Assembly (NCBI GenBank): GCA_029859385.1
Contig: JAOUDF010000083.1
Location: 1-10,128 of the forward strand
Source of the DNA: Nitrospirota bacterium
GTDB lineage: Bacteria > Nitrospirota > JAOUDF01
Length of the DNA: 10,128 nt
Direction: 5' to 3'
Numbering within the stretch: the stretch's first letter is position 1; the number at the start of each line of letters is the position of its first letter. The notes below the pieces were generated by a model. The model was not told where the DNA came from and did not search any database. It saw nothing but the letters and a program-made list of their open reading frames with translations. The translations under genes and the position numbers were made by a program. Below, in pieces: positions 1 to 5,509 of the stretch.

Positions 1-175
1 TGGTGGTCAAAGCCGGGCGTGGGTTTAATAGCGATGGGGGCGGGTTTTGAGGGGGGGGCTATAAGGCCGGGGCTTGAAAATTAGGGTTTTGGTGAGGAAA
101 ACTCAATTCTTAAGTCTGACTCCCGTTCAAGGGCGGGGTGTCAGGTGAATACTATCTCTGTAGACTTTAAATGTT
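1..175. other. Non-coding G-rich left end
   Basis: I see no convincing coding region here. The plus strand carries repeated G-runs in the first 72 bases (at 15-17, 21-23, 36-40, 42-44, an 8-G run at 51-58, and 69-72), so a G-quadruplex is possible on that strand. The remainder is AT-richer and contains the stem-loop listed separately. It lies just downstream of the minus-strand gene that ends at 176, so it may be that gene's 3' region. Confidence 0.5.
116..144. other. Stem-loop downstream of the 176-484 gene
   Basis: CTGAC (116-120) pairs with GTCAG (140-144). After a one-versus-two base interruption, CCCG (122-125) pairs with CGGG (134-137), closing an 8-base loop. It starts about 30 bases past the stop codon of the minus-strand gene ending at 176, so it could end that transcript. 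There is no T-run on the minus strand after the stem, so an intrinsic terminator is doubtful. A REP-like palindrome or the remnant of a mobile-element end are alternatives. Confidence 0.35.
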
Positions 176-484
176 CTATTGCCTGGTTAGGCCGCGTATT
201 TCAGAGACAAAGTCTTCGATATCTTCTTCACAAATCCAAAAATCCATTGTTTTGGGGCCATCTTTGATAACTACGGCTCCGCCGTTGGCGCCTCGCTTTA
301 TGTCAACAATTGTAGAATTGGACGATATCTCGTAGCTCCCACCGCGCTCCCATGGGAGCCAAGGTAGTAATGAGGCGAGAAAAAAGCTCGACTTGCTCAA
401 TGAAACAATTCGGTTGTCGACTATCTCATAAGCTGCAGTTGGATTTCTTAAGCTCCCCGCAATACTAAAATATTTTCTTGACAT
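176..484 (-). CDS. Small hypothetical protein, possible PH-like fold
   Basis: A 102-residue protein with a strong ribosome binding site: AGGAGGG lies a few bases before the ATG at 484, which fixes the start. I do not recognise the family. Residues about 5-30 and 50-85 alternate hydrophobic and polar residues like beta strands. A more hydrophobic stretch with two Trp-containing turns lies at about 34-46, and the chain ends in a predicted helix (about 86-97, EEDIEDFVSEI). Several strands capped by one C-terminal helix is what bacterial PH-like domains look like, but this is an inference from pattern only. There is no signal peptide, no clear membrane span and no catalytic motif. It lies alone on the minus strand, separated from the next upstream gene by an attC-like palindrome, so it may be a single-gene cassette or ordinary accessory cargo. 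Confidence 0.72.
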   Translation of the reverse strand: MSRKYFSIAGSLRNPTAAYEIVDNRIVSLSKSSFFLASLLPWLPWERGGSYEISSNSTIVDIKRGANGGAVVIKDGPKTMDFWICEEDIEDFVSEIRGLTRQ

Positions 485-512
485 TCGACCCTCCTGATAG
501 CTTGTTCATAAA

Positions 513-579
513 GCATAACGCCCCGCTTCAGCCGCGGCGGCACGTCGGCGCCGACGTCATCTGGACTCGGTTGTTGGGC
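513..579 (-). repeat. attC-like integron recombination site
   Basis: A 67-bp imperfect palindrome fills most of the gap between two minus-strand genes. On the minus strand it opens with GCCCAAC (579-573), which fits the R'' core RYYYAAC, and closes with GTTATGC (519-513), close to the R' core GTTRRRY. Inside the cores, CGG (568-570) pairs with CCG (523-525) and CTGGA (561-565) pairs with TTCAG (527-531, one G-T pair). Two bases stand opposite one, which resembles the extra-helical base of attC sites. The centre is a perfect 16-bp palindrome (542-557). Read on the plus strand the R' would be GTTGGGC, a better core match, so orientation is not settled. No integrase gene or second attC is visible here. 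Confidence 0.5.
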
Positions 580-594
580 TGCAATGTTCTATGC

Positions 595-999
595 CTATTC
601 GTCTTCTTCATTATCTTCCTCGTATTCTTCCTCCTCATTTGCTTCAATCCATTCCTTCGTGATCCATGTTTTCTTGTAGTTGATCGTTCGCGTGTTACGA
701 CTTTCGAAACTGTCCAATGCGGCACGGTACTGTCCTAGGATCAAAACGGCATCGCTGTTTTGAGGCAATTCCTCCTCAGATAGGGCATCCAGGTACGCAG
801 CGCTTTCCTCTTGTTTGACGACGTCCTTAATGTCGGTCAACAAGCGGTTAAGAATCTTTATTTTTGTGCCACTCACAATTCCGTCTTGTTTCTTTTTTGA
901 AAATTCCCTCATTTCCGAGAGCGCTGAATCGAGCATGGGGGAAAGGAATCTGAATCGTTTTACATTCTCCTCTGTCGGAGCTGTCTTTTTATCAGTCAT
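595..999 (-). CDS. Hypothetical protein with acidic C-terminal tail, partner of nuclease-like gene
   Basis: A 134-residue protein. The start at 999 is supported by GAGG five bases upstream. That ribosome binding site overlaps the stop codon of the preceding gene (TGA at 1007-1009), so the two are almost certainly translated from one mRNA. Residues about 15-75 look helical and rich in charged residues (RFLSPMLDSALSEMREF, then an RLLTDIKDVV segment). About 76-100 has an LPQNSDAVLILGQYRAAL segment that looks like a conserved core. The last 16 residues hold 12 Glu/Asp. I do not recognise a named family. The acidic tail could mimic DNA or dock on the basic partner, making this a regulator or inhibitor of the upstream nuclease-like protein; that is inference. 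There is no signal peptide or membrane span. An upstream extension to 1035 is open but would overlap the neighbouring gene and lacks a ribosome binding site. Confidence 0.8.
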   Translation of the reverse strand: MTDKKTAPTEENVKRFRFLSPMLDSALSEMREFSKKKQDGIVSGTKIKILNRLLTDIKDVVKQEESAAYLDALSEEELPQNSDAVLILGQYRAALDSFESRNTRTINYKKTWITKEWIEANEEEEYEEDNEEDE

Positions 1000-1006
1000 C
1001 GTTTCC

Positions 1007-2395
1007 TCACTTTGGCAACAGCCGTGTAAACTCAATAAACTTCTTCTTTATGACATCAGACGGATGTCGTCCGGAATCTAGAAGGGACATCATTAACTCG
1101 ATATCTCGATCATCTAGTACTAGAATCGCCACCCTTTTTGAGGAGTGGAGGTCAACAATATTCTTGGTTACAGAAGCTGGAATGGGATTTCTAGTCAGCA
1201 AGACACCAAAACGACCAAACTCTTCATCAAGGTATCTAAACAACTGATTGACGTGCTCGGATTCTAAGGCGCGGACATTCTTCATCTCAAAGACCGGTTG
1301 TCGCGCTTCGTAACGATCGCGAAGGTCTCGCCAGAAGTCGCTCTTGCCGTCATTGTAGAAAATGAGATCTCGAATATGAGCGCCGGATACGGTTCGTACT
1401 TTATTTTCTGCAAACTCAAGCATCGGATAAAACAGAGATGACAATAAATCGAAAACGAGATCTTCGTAGCGGCGATCTGCACCGTCTTGTGAGCCAGCTG
1501 GAAGTTCCCGCAATTCCTTGTACTTTGATCTGAGAGTCGCAGGTGTCAGTGGCGAAAATAGCGGGTCTGGATGACATTGGTAACCAATCTTTTCTCGCTC
1601 CGATACGTACCTTTCGACTTCGACATAGTTCCGTGAATTGAAATCGAGTACCGCTTCTTTCGCGACGCGCCTGTCTCGCCTATCTGACTCCAAGACACGC
1701 GAGGCGAAGGATGATCGGTAATAATCGTCGTAGTTGATCCATGGCAGCCTTCGTAGCATGTCAAGCGGAACGAGTAGAATCGGAGATCCGTCCACTGGGT
1801 TGTAAGGCAAGGGAACTTCAGGTGCAGGAACCCACAGCATTCGTGACGGATCATATATCTGCCCTAGGCGGGTTTTTCGCACAGGAATTTTATGAGCTAT
1901 GGCTTGTTCTGCCGTGTACTCAAGAAAGAACTTCTTGAGAATGGAACTTGCCGTATCGCTCGCGCGATCCTCCGCGAAGTTTGGAACCACAAGTTGCAGC
2001 TCTTCTATATGGCGGATGTGGCCCTCCCGGAGTTGGGGGACCGCCTCATGAGTATGAAGGATTGAGCCTATAAGTTTTGGCCCAATGTTGCTTCCCTGGC
2101 GAGACCCTGAGGCATATCCCAAACCCATCGCAAGAGGTTCTTTGCAACCGGCGAGAAGTTGAGCCGCGGCTTCGACGCGACCAGTCCGAACGTACTCACT
2201 AACCAACCGAAAAAAACCAACTACCTCTTCATGCAAAGCACGGTACATTGGATTGTCGGAGATCCACAGCAGGAACGGGTCAACATAGAGTGGGATATCA
2301 CAGTGCAGGCGTGGAATTGCAAATCCAACATCATCTTGAGAGAAGTCGGCGCCAAAAACGTCTATAAGTCTAGGGTTGGCTACTTGCTTGACCAT
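1007..2395 (-). CDS. Putative PD-(D/E)xK nuclease-like protein
   Basis: A 462-residue soluble protein that I cannot place in a named family. The N-terminal 230 residues include a conserved-looking block (LIDVFGADFS at 10-19, DIPLYVDPFLLW at 33-44) and a helical stretch around 145-170. The C-terminal part reads as a restriction-endonuclease-like core: a helix with Glu311 (YEDLVFDLL), Asp343 in HIRDLIFYND, Glu370 and Lys372 in VFEMKNV, then a helix with QLFRYL (384-389) and a strand FGVLLTRN. This E...D...ExK order is the usual PD-(D/E)xK arrangement, as in Mrr-type enzymes. DNA cleavage is therefore inferred and untested. The ATG at 2395 is chosen; a TTG at 2416 would add seven residues, and neither has a good ribosome binding site. 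It is the first gene of a two-gene operon, with its own AT-rich promoter region, in an accessory-looking stretch next to an attC-like site. Phage or plasmid defence is the natural guess. Confidence 0.8.
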   Translation of the reverse strand: MVKQVANPRLIDVFGADFSQDDVGFAIPRLHCDIPLYVDPFLLWISDNPMYRALHEEVVGFFRLVSEYVRTGRVEAAAQLLAGCKEPLAMGLGYASGSRQGSNIGPKLIGSILHTHEAVPQLREGHIRHIEELQLVVPNFAEDRASDTASSILKKFFLEYTAEQAIAHKIPVRKTRLGQIYDPSRMLWVPAPEVPLPYNPVDGSPILLVPLDMLRRLPWINYDDYYRSSFASRVLESDRRDRRVAKEAVLDFNSRNYVEVERYVSEREKIGYQCHPDPLFSPLTPATLRSKYKELRELPAGSQDGADRRYEDLVFDLLSSLFYPMLEFAENKVRTVSGAHIRDLIFYNDGKSDFWRDLRDRYEARQPVFEMKNVRALESEHVNQLFRYLDEEFGRFGVLLTRNPIPASVTKNIVDLHSSKRVAILVLDDRDIELMMSLLDSGRHPSDVIKKKFIEFTRLLPK

Positions 2396-2447
2396 TCGTT
2401 TATTATTGCTGCCCAACCAGTTATTATCTGAACGACAATAACAATAT

Positions 2448-2478
2448 TTAGCATATGCTAACCGTTAGTGCGAGTAAA
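2448..2478 (-). promoter_or_regulatory. Candidate promoter with palindromic operator for the nuclease operon
   Basis: A perfect 14-bp palindrome, TTAGCATATGCTAA, spans 2448-2461. It overlaps a second inverted repeat, CTAAC-C-GTTAG (2458-2468), so the TTAG/CTAA half-site occurs three times in 21 bases. On the minus strand a TTTACT (2478-2473) and a TATGCT (2455-2450) are 17 bases apart and match 4 of 6 positions of each sigma-70 box, placing the -10 inside the palindrome. A repressor bound here would block transcription. An 8-bp ACATATGT (2490-2497) with the same CATATG core lies just upstream. The rest of 2417-2583 is AT-rich and shows no gene. Confidence 0.4.
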
Positions 2479-2555
2479 AAAATGTCGTAACATATGTGAT
2501 TGTTTGCTTTGGGATTTTATCGGGACGAGCAGTTCAAAACAGGTATTGGTCACGA

Positions 2556-2571
2556 GGGCTGCCACAAGCCC
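2556..2571 (-). other. Small hairpin after the 2584-3168 gene
   Basis: GGGCT (2556-2560) and AGCCC (2567-2571) form a 5-bp stem with a 6-base loop, 13 bases past the stop codon of the minus-strand gene ending at 2584. There is no T-run after it, so it is at best a weak or factor-assisted terminator. Confidence 0.25.
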
Positions 2572-2583
2572 ACGCCACCCATA

Positions 2584-3168
2584 TTACTTGTTTCGAAGTT
2601 CACACAGCTTGCGCCCCAGTTTTACCAGCTTCCTGTAGCCATCCAGGTCATGCTGCATCTGCGTGGACAAAGCGATATATTTCTCGGTAATCCAGAGTTC
2701 GGGCTGCAAGGGCCTGATATCCACCAGTAGCTGCTGTAATTCCCGGTCCACCAGGGTTTTCGCCCTCGATGCATCCTGCGTTTTTACCAGGTACTGCTTG
2801 TCGAAGTCGGCGTTGCCTAATTCAACATCCTGAAATCCGAGCTTCTTGGAGAATTCCTCAATGGGGTCAGTGGGCTGGATACGCAGTTGGAATGGCTGGT
2901 CGAGGTGATTGTCCAGCGAGAGTTTTGTAACCCATACCTCACCCCCCGTGGCCAACCCGTTGGTGATGACAAACTCGCGTCCCTGATGGTTCACGGTGAG
3001 AATCGGATACCGGATTTCATCGGAACGGGAAAGCTTTCCGCCGGTTTCCTGTGCCAACCGTTTGAAGACGCTGTTCAGGTCACGGTGCGCACCTCTGGCC
3101 CGAAGCGCCACGAAGATGACCAGTAGAGGAATGCCCCAGATAAAAATTTTCTCTATTACATCCATCAT
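2584..3168 (-). CDS. Membrane-anchored hypothetical protein
   Basis: A 194-residue protein with one N-terminal membrane span (about residues 8-23, IFIWGIPLLVIFVALR), followed by Arg-rich residues that would place the rest in the cytoplasm. The soluble part begins with a helix (about 29-44), then several strands (about 52-100) that alternate with turns. It continues with a FDKQYLVKTQD segment (122-132) and helices to the C-terminus. The strand-rich core followed by a phrase of the type "FD..Y.VK..D...a..ll" is loosely reminiscent of DUF3137-like proteins, but I would not assign the family. The start at 3168 has GGAG nine bases upstream; ATG codons at 3183 and 3165 are alternatives. It stands alone on the minus strand, with hairpins on both sides. 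The function is unknown. Confidence 0.75.
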   Translation of the reverse strand: MMDVIEKIFIWGIPLLVIFVALRARGAHRDLNSVFKRLAQETGGKLSRSDEIRYPILTVNHQGREFVITNGLATGGEVWVTKLSLDNHLDQPFQLRIQPTDPIEEFSKKLGFQDVELGNADFDKQYLVKTQDASRAKTLVDRELQQLLVDIRPLQPELWITEKYIALSTQMQHDLDGYRKLVKLGRKLCELRNK

Positions 3169-3237
3169 GACCGCAAACTCCATGCTTGAAAACCATTGGG
3201 CCGCCGCGCTTAGTCTGTAATGCTCTGTTTCGGCAAC

Positions 3238-3263
3238 AGGCCCTGGAGAATTGACAGGGGCCT
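3238..3263 (-). terminator. Possible terminator hairpin downstream of the aldo/keto reductase
   Basis: AGGCCC (3238-3243) pairs with GGGCCT (3258-3263), extended by TG/CA with one bulged G and a 9-base loop. It lies between the reductase end (3351) and the next minus-strand gene (3168). A T-run is missing on the minus strand, so termination is uncertain. The flanking stretch 3184-3350 also contains an 8-C plus 4-G run (3290-3301) and no gene that I can support. Confidence 0.3.
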
Positions 3264-3350
3264 CCTGCCACTGCTCTGCGAGAACGTTGCCCCCCCCGGG
3301 GTATTAAGCTGAAAAATCAGTGTTACATGCGGTGGCCCGATTGTCTTGCG

Positions 3351-3428
3351 TCACGGCTTGTAATACATAAGCTGCCGCGCATAGGGCGCGATGGCGTCGA
3401 CCAGTTCCTGCCTCTCGTCGGCGCTCAT
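3351..3428 (-). other. Out-of-frame C-terminal tail of the aldo/keto reductase
   Basis: Shifting by one base at the stop codon of the reductase (TGA at 3427-3425) opens a 25-codon stretch. It begins MSADERQELVDAIAPYA at 3428 and ends LMYYKP with a stop at 3353-3351. This is the kind of ending expected for this reductase group (a helix, then APYAR.LMYYKP), so it is very probably the original C-terminus of the gene. The break falls in the run TTTTCCCC just before it, a typical place for a one-base loss or a sequencing error. Confidence 0.7.
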
Positions 3429-4183
3429 GGGGAAAAGGCGGTGGCAAAGCGGACGTTTTCTTCCAGCTGCGGGATGGTGTCGCAGCCGATGACCGCGGTG
3501 GTAACGGGGTGGGAGAGGGCGAAGCGGTAGTAGGGCTCCATGCCTCGGTATCCGGGAATTCGGCTGGCTAGGCCGCGGAAATAGACCTTCATCCCGATGA
3601 TCCCCATCTCCTTCTCAAGGGCAACGGGGAGCACCACGTCGATAAAGCTGTGGTAGTGCGGTTCGGCGGGATTTACCGGCATCAGTACGGTGTCGAAGGG
3701 GAACAGCTCCATGCATTTTTTGAGGATGTGCGGGTCGTGGTGGCCGGTGACGCCGATGAATCTTGTAAGGCCTTTCTCCTTTGCCTCGGCAAACGCCTCT
3801 ATGGCGCCACCGGGCTCGAAGATCTCTGCGATATCCTCATCGGTCCGCACATCGTGCACCTGCCATAGGTCGAGATGATCGGTCTTCATGTTCCCAAGCG
3901 TCTCGTGCAGGTGGGCCAGCGCGCCCTCGCGGTCCCGAGCGTGGGACTTGCTCGTGAGGAAAATATCGTTGCGGCGCTCCCTCAGCGCCAGGCCGTAATA
4001 ACTCTCGCTGCCGGAGTAGGCCCGCGCCGATTCGCAGTAGGTCACACCCAGGTCGAGCGCCCTGTTGATGAGGGCGTAGGCCTCCTTTTCGTAGCCGAAT
4101 GTCCTGAGGACGCCCTCTCCGCCAAGGCCAAGGATAGGGACTTCGCAACCTGTTCTGCCGAGTGTTCTGGTTGGGATTTCCAT
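3425..4183 (-). CDS. Aldo/keto reductase, C-terminally frameshifted
   Basis: Reads as a 252-residue NADP(H)-type aldo/keto reductase with a (beta/alpha)8 barrel. Visible marks are LGRTGCEVPILGLGGEG at 8-24, the AYSGSE segment with the active-site Tyr56, Lys79 in FLTSKS, and His110 in LWQVHD. RFIGVTGHHD (141-150) follows and the cofactor-binding end is VIGCDTIPQLEENV (231-244). The catalytic Asp normally seen in the DTA-x-x-Y motif is Glu51 here (CESARAY). I recall the same ESARAY form in related proteins, so this may be a subfamily trait. The substrate is unknown. The reading frame stops at 3425, but 25 more plausible codons follow in the next frame to 3351, so the gene carries a one-base deletion. 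Losing the tail might or might not inactivate it. The start at 4183 fits the family N-terminus (MEIPTRTLG) but has no strong ribosome binding site; a GTG at 4192 is possible. It lies 46 bases downstream of the ATPase gene. Confidence 0.85.
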   Translation of the reverse strand: MEIPTRTLGRTGCEVPILGLGGEGVLRTFGYEKEAYALINRALDLGVTYCESARAYSGSESYYGLALRERRNDIFLTSKSHARDREGALAHLHETLGNMKTDHLDLWQVHDVRTDEDIAEIFEPGGAIEAFAEAKEKGLTRFIGVTGHHDPHILKKCMELFPFDTVLMPVNPAEPHYHSFIDVVLPVALEKEMGIIGMKVYFRGLASRIPGYRGMEPYYRFALSHPVTTAVIGCDTIPQLEENVRFATAFSP

Positions 4184-4200
4184 TGTTGACACCGCAGGAT

Positions 4201-4233
4201 GAAAATAGCCGTTTTCCGATAAGAACCGGCTAT
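4201..4233 (-). terminator. Probable terminator of the ATPase gene
   Basis: On the minus strand ATAGCCG (4233-4227) and CGGCTAT (4211-4205) form a 7-bp stem with a 15-base loop, followed by TTTC (4204-4201). The 5' arm includes the TAG stop codon of the ATPase gene. A short T-run after a moderate stem makes this a weak intrinsic terminator. It would separate the ATPase transcript from the reductase gene 20 bases further on. Confidence 0.4.
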
Positions 4234-5378
4234 GACAGTAATGCAGATATTTCCGCAAGTCGGGATAGCGGCACAACGGTTATCTGCTCGTCAACCGGGT
4301 AAAGTTCTTCTCCCGGGTAAATAATCCAGAGATGGTCGAGGTTCAGATCGGCCAAAACGATACGCATTGACCGGGTAACTTCCGGGGCCTCGCTGAACTT
4401 GAACTCTACACCGTATCGATGTCCCCCATGCAGGAAAAACAGGTCGATTTCAGCTCCGCTGTGGGTCGCCCAGAAATATGCCTGTGCCGGTCTGACAATT
4501 CGCATGAACTGCTCTACGGCAAAACCTTCCCACGATGCCCCCAGCCGAGGATGTCCCATTAGACTGTGGTAGTCGGAGATGCTTAGCAGTGTGTGTAAAA
4601 TACCCGAATCCTTCAGGTATATCTTCGGCGCTTTGACCTGGCGCTTGCTGATATTTTGATGCCATGGTTGAAGCTGGCGAATCATGTAGGTACCAGTCAG
4701 GATATCGAGATAGGAGCGGACGGTCTTGTCGGTGAGTCCCATTGAACGGGCCAGTTCCGACGCATTCCAGGTCTGGCCGTGGTAATGCGCCAGCATTGTC
4801 CAGAATCGCCGCATGGCCGCGGCGGGAATGGTGATCCCCAGTTGAGGGATATCCCTTTCGAGGAAGGTGCGGATGAAACCCTCTCGCCATGCCATGCTGT
4901 CATCATCGGAGTTGGCGAGGAACGAGCGAGGGAAGCTGCCGCGCAGCCACATATCTTTCCACGAATCAGCGTCTGTTTCGCCTATATCAAAGCCGGATAG
5001 TTCGACAAACTCAACCCGGCCTGCCAGTGTCTCGGAAACTCCCTTGACTACATCGGGCGATGCACTGCCCAGGATCAGAAAGTGAGCCTTTGTTTCCGGT
5101 CGGTCGACCACTACCCGGAGGGTGTTGAAAAGTTCGGGCATTCGCTGAATTTCGTCGAGGATGACAAGCCCGCGAGATGAACCGAGGATGAGCTCGGGAT
5201 TTTGCAGGCGTCGTATATCCGGCTGAGATTCGAGGTCGAAATAGAGCGCCTCCTTGCCCTCGCCATATATGCGGGTGAGAGTGGTCTTGCCGCATTGGCG
5301 GGGCCCAAGGAGGGCTACAACCGGCGAGCGTCGCAAGGCATTTGAGAGTTGTTTGAGATAGGCAAGCCTCTTAATCAT
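4230..5378 (-). CDS. AAA ATPase with DUF4143 domain
   Basis: A 382-residue protein of the COG1373 type (AAA_14 followed by DUF4143). Seen in order: Walker A GPRQCGKT (25-32), Walker B LVILDEIQ (71-78), the GSASP segment (about 104-108), and an FLERDIP motif (172-178). A winged-helix-like stretch with SELARSMGLTDKTVRSYLDIL (about 207-227) follows, then LKDSG (255-259). A nuclease-fold C-terminus has GAEIDLFF (Glu310, Asp312) and VEFKF (Glu325, Lys327), matching the PD-(D/E)xK-like core known for DUF4143. All key residues are present and the length is normal. The cellular role of this family is not well established; it is a patchy accessory gene in many prokaryotes. ATG codons at 5378, 5384 and 5393 and a GTG at 5402 are possible starts. 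I chose 5378 because the protein then begins MIKRLAYL and the promoter geometry upstream would give a leaderless mRNA starting there. The gene stands alone with its own palindromic promoter. Confidence 0.9.
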   Translation of the reverse strand: MIKRLAYLKQLSNALRRSPVVALLGPRQCGKTTLTRIYGEGKEALYFDLESQPDIRRLQNPELILGSSRGLVILDEIQRMPELFNTLRVVVDRPETKAHFLILGSASPDVVKGVSETLAGRVEFVELSGFDIGETDADSWKDMWLRGSFPRSFLANSDDDSMAWREGFIRTFLERDIPQLGITIPAAAMRRFWTMLAHYHGQTWNASELARSMGLTDKTVRSYLDILTGTYMIRQLQPWHQNISKRQVKAPKIYLKDSGILHTLLSISDYHSLMGHPRLGASWEGFAVEQFMRIVRPAQAYFWATHSGAEIDLFFLHGGHRYGVEFKFSEAPEVTRSMRIVLADLNLDHLWIIYPGEELYPVDEQITVVPLSRLAEISALLS

Positions 5379-5382
5379 ACCC

Positions 5383-5430
5383 ATAATTAACATTGAAAAC
5401 ACGGAATGTCAATCCGAATTTTCAATGTTA
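5383..5430 (-). promoter_or_regulatory. Palindromic promoter/operator of the ATPase gene
   Basis: Perfect 12-bp arms, TAACATTGAAAA (5388-5399) and TTTTCAATGTTA (5419-5430), enclose a second inverted repeat, CGGA (5402-5405) and TCCG (5413-5416), giving a 43-bp nested palindrome. On the minus strand the centre holds a consensus -35, TTGACA (5412-5407), with a -10-like AATTAT (5388-5383) 18 bases on. Transcription would then start about at 5376-5378, on the ATG itself, with no leader and no Shine-Dalgarno site, and none is seen. A dimeric regulator bound to the arms would cover the promoter; autoregulation by the ATPase, whose middle part is winged-helix-like, is conceivable but unproven. Confidence 0.5.
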
Positions 5431-5509
5431 TGTCGTGGCGCTAAATGAGCGGATTCCTTTTTTGCTTTCGGAGGGTCCCTGAATGCTGAACAAATTGGGT
5501 GTCGCGAAT

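Noticed and set aside
186..192. GCCTAAC on the minus strand as the start of a second attC site
   Set aside because: It lies in the last codons of the 176-484 gene and no matching GTTRRRY end or paired inner boxes occur between it and the window edge.
478..738. Plus-strand open frame across the attC-like site and the end of the acidic-tail gene
   Set aside because: Its long Phe/Leu run is the antisense of the Glu-rich tail (GAA/GAG read backwards), and it overlaps a better supported minus-strand gene.
3251..3256. TTGACA as a plus-strand promoter -35
   Set aside because: No -10-like sequence at a suitable distance and no plus-strand gene follows; it lies in the loop of the 3238-3263 hairpin.
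4184..4276. Longer aldo/keto reductase starting at 4276 inside the ATPase gene
   Set aside because: The family N-terminus begins at MEIPTRTLG (4183). The extra 31 residues look like non-coding translation and overlap the ATPase end.
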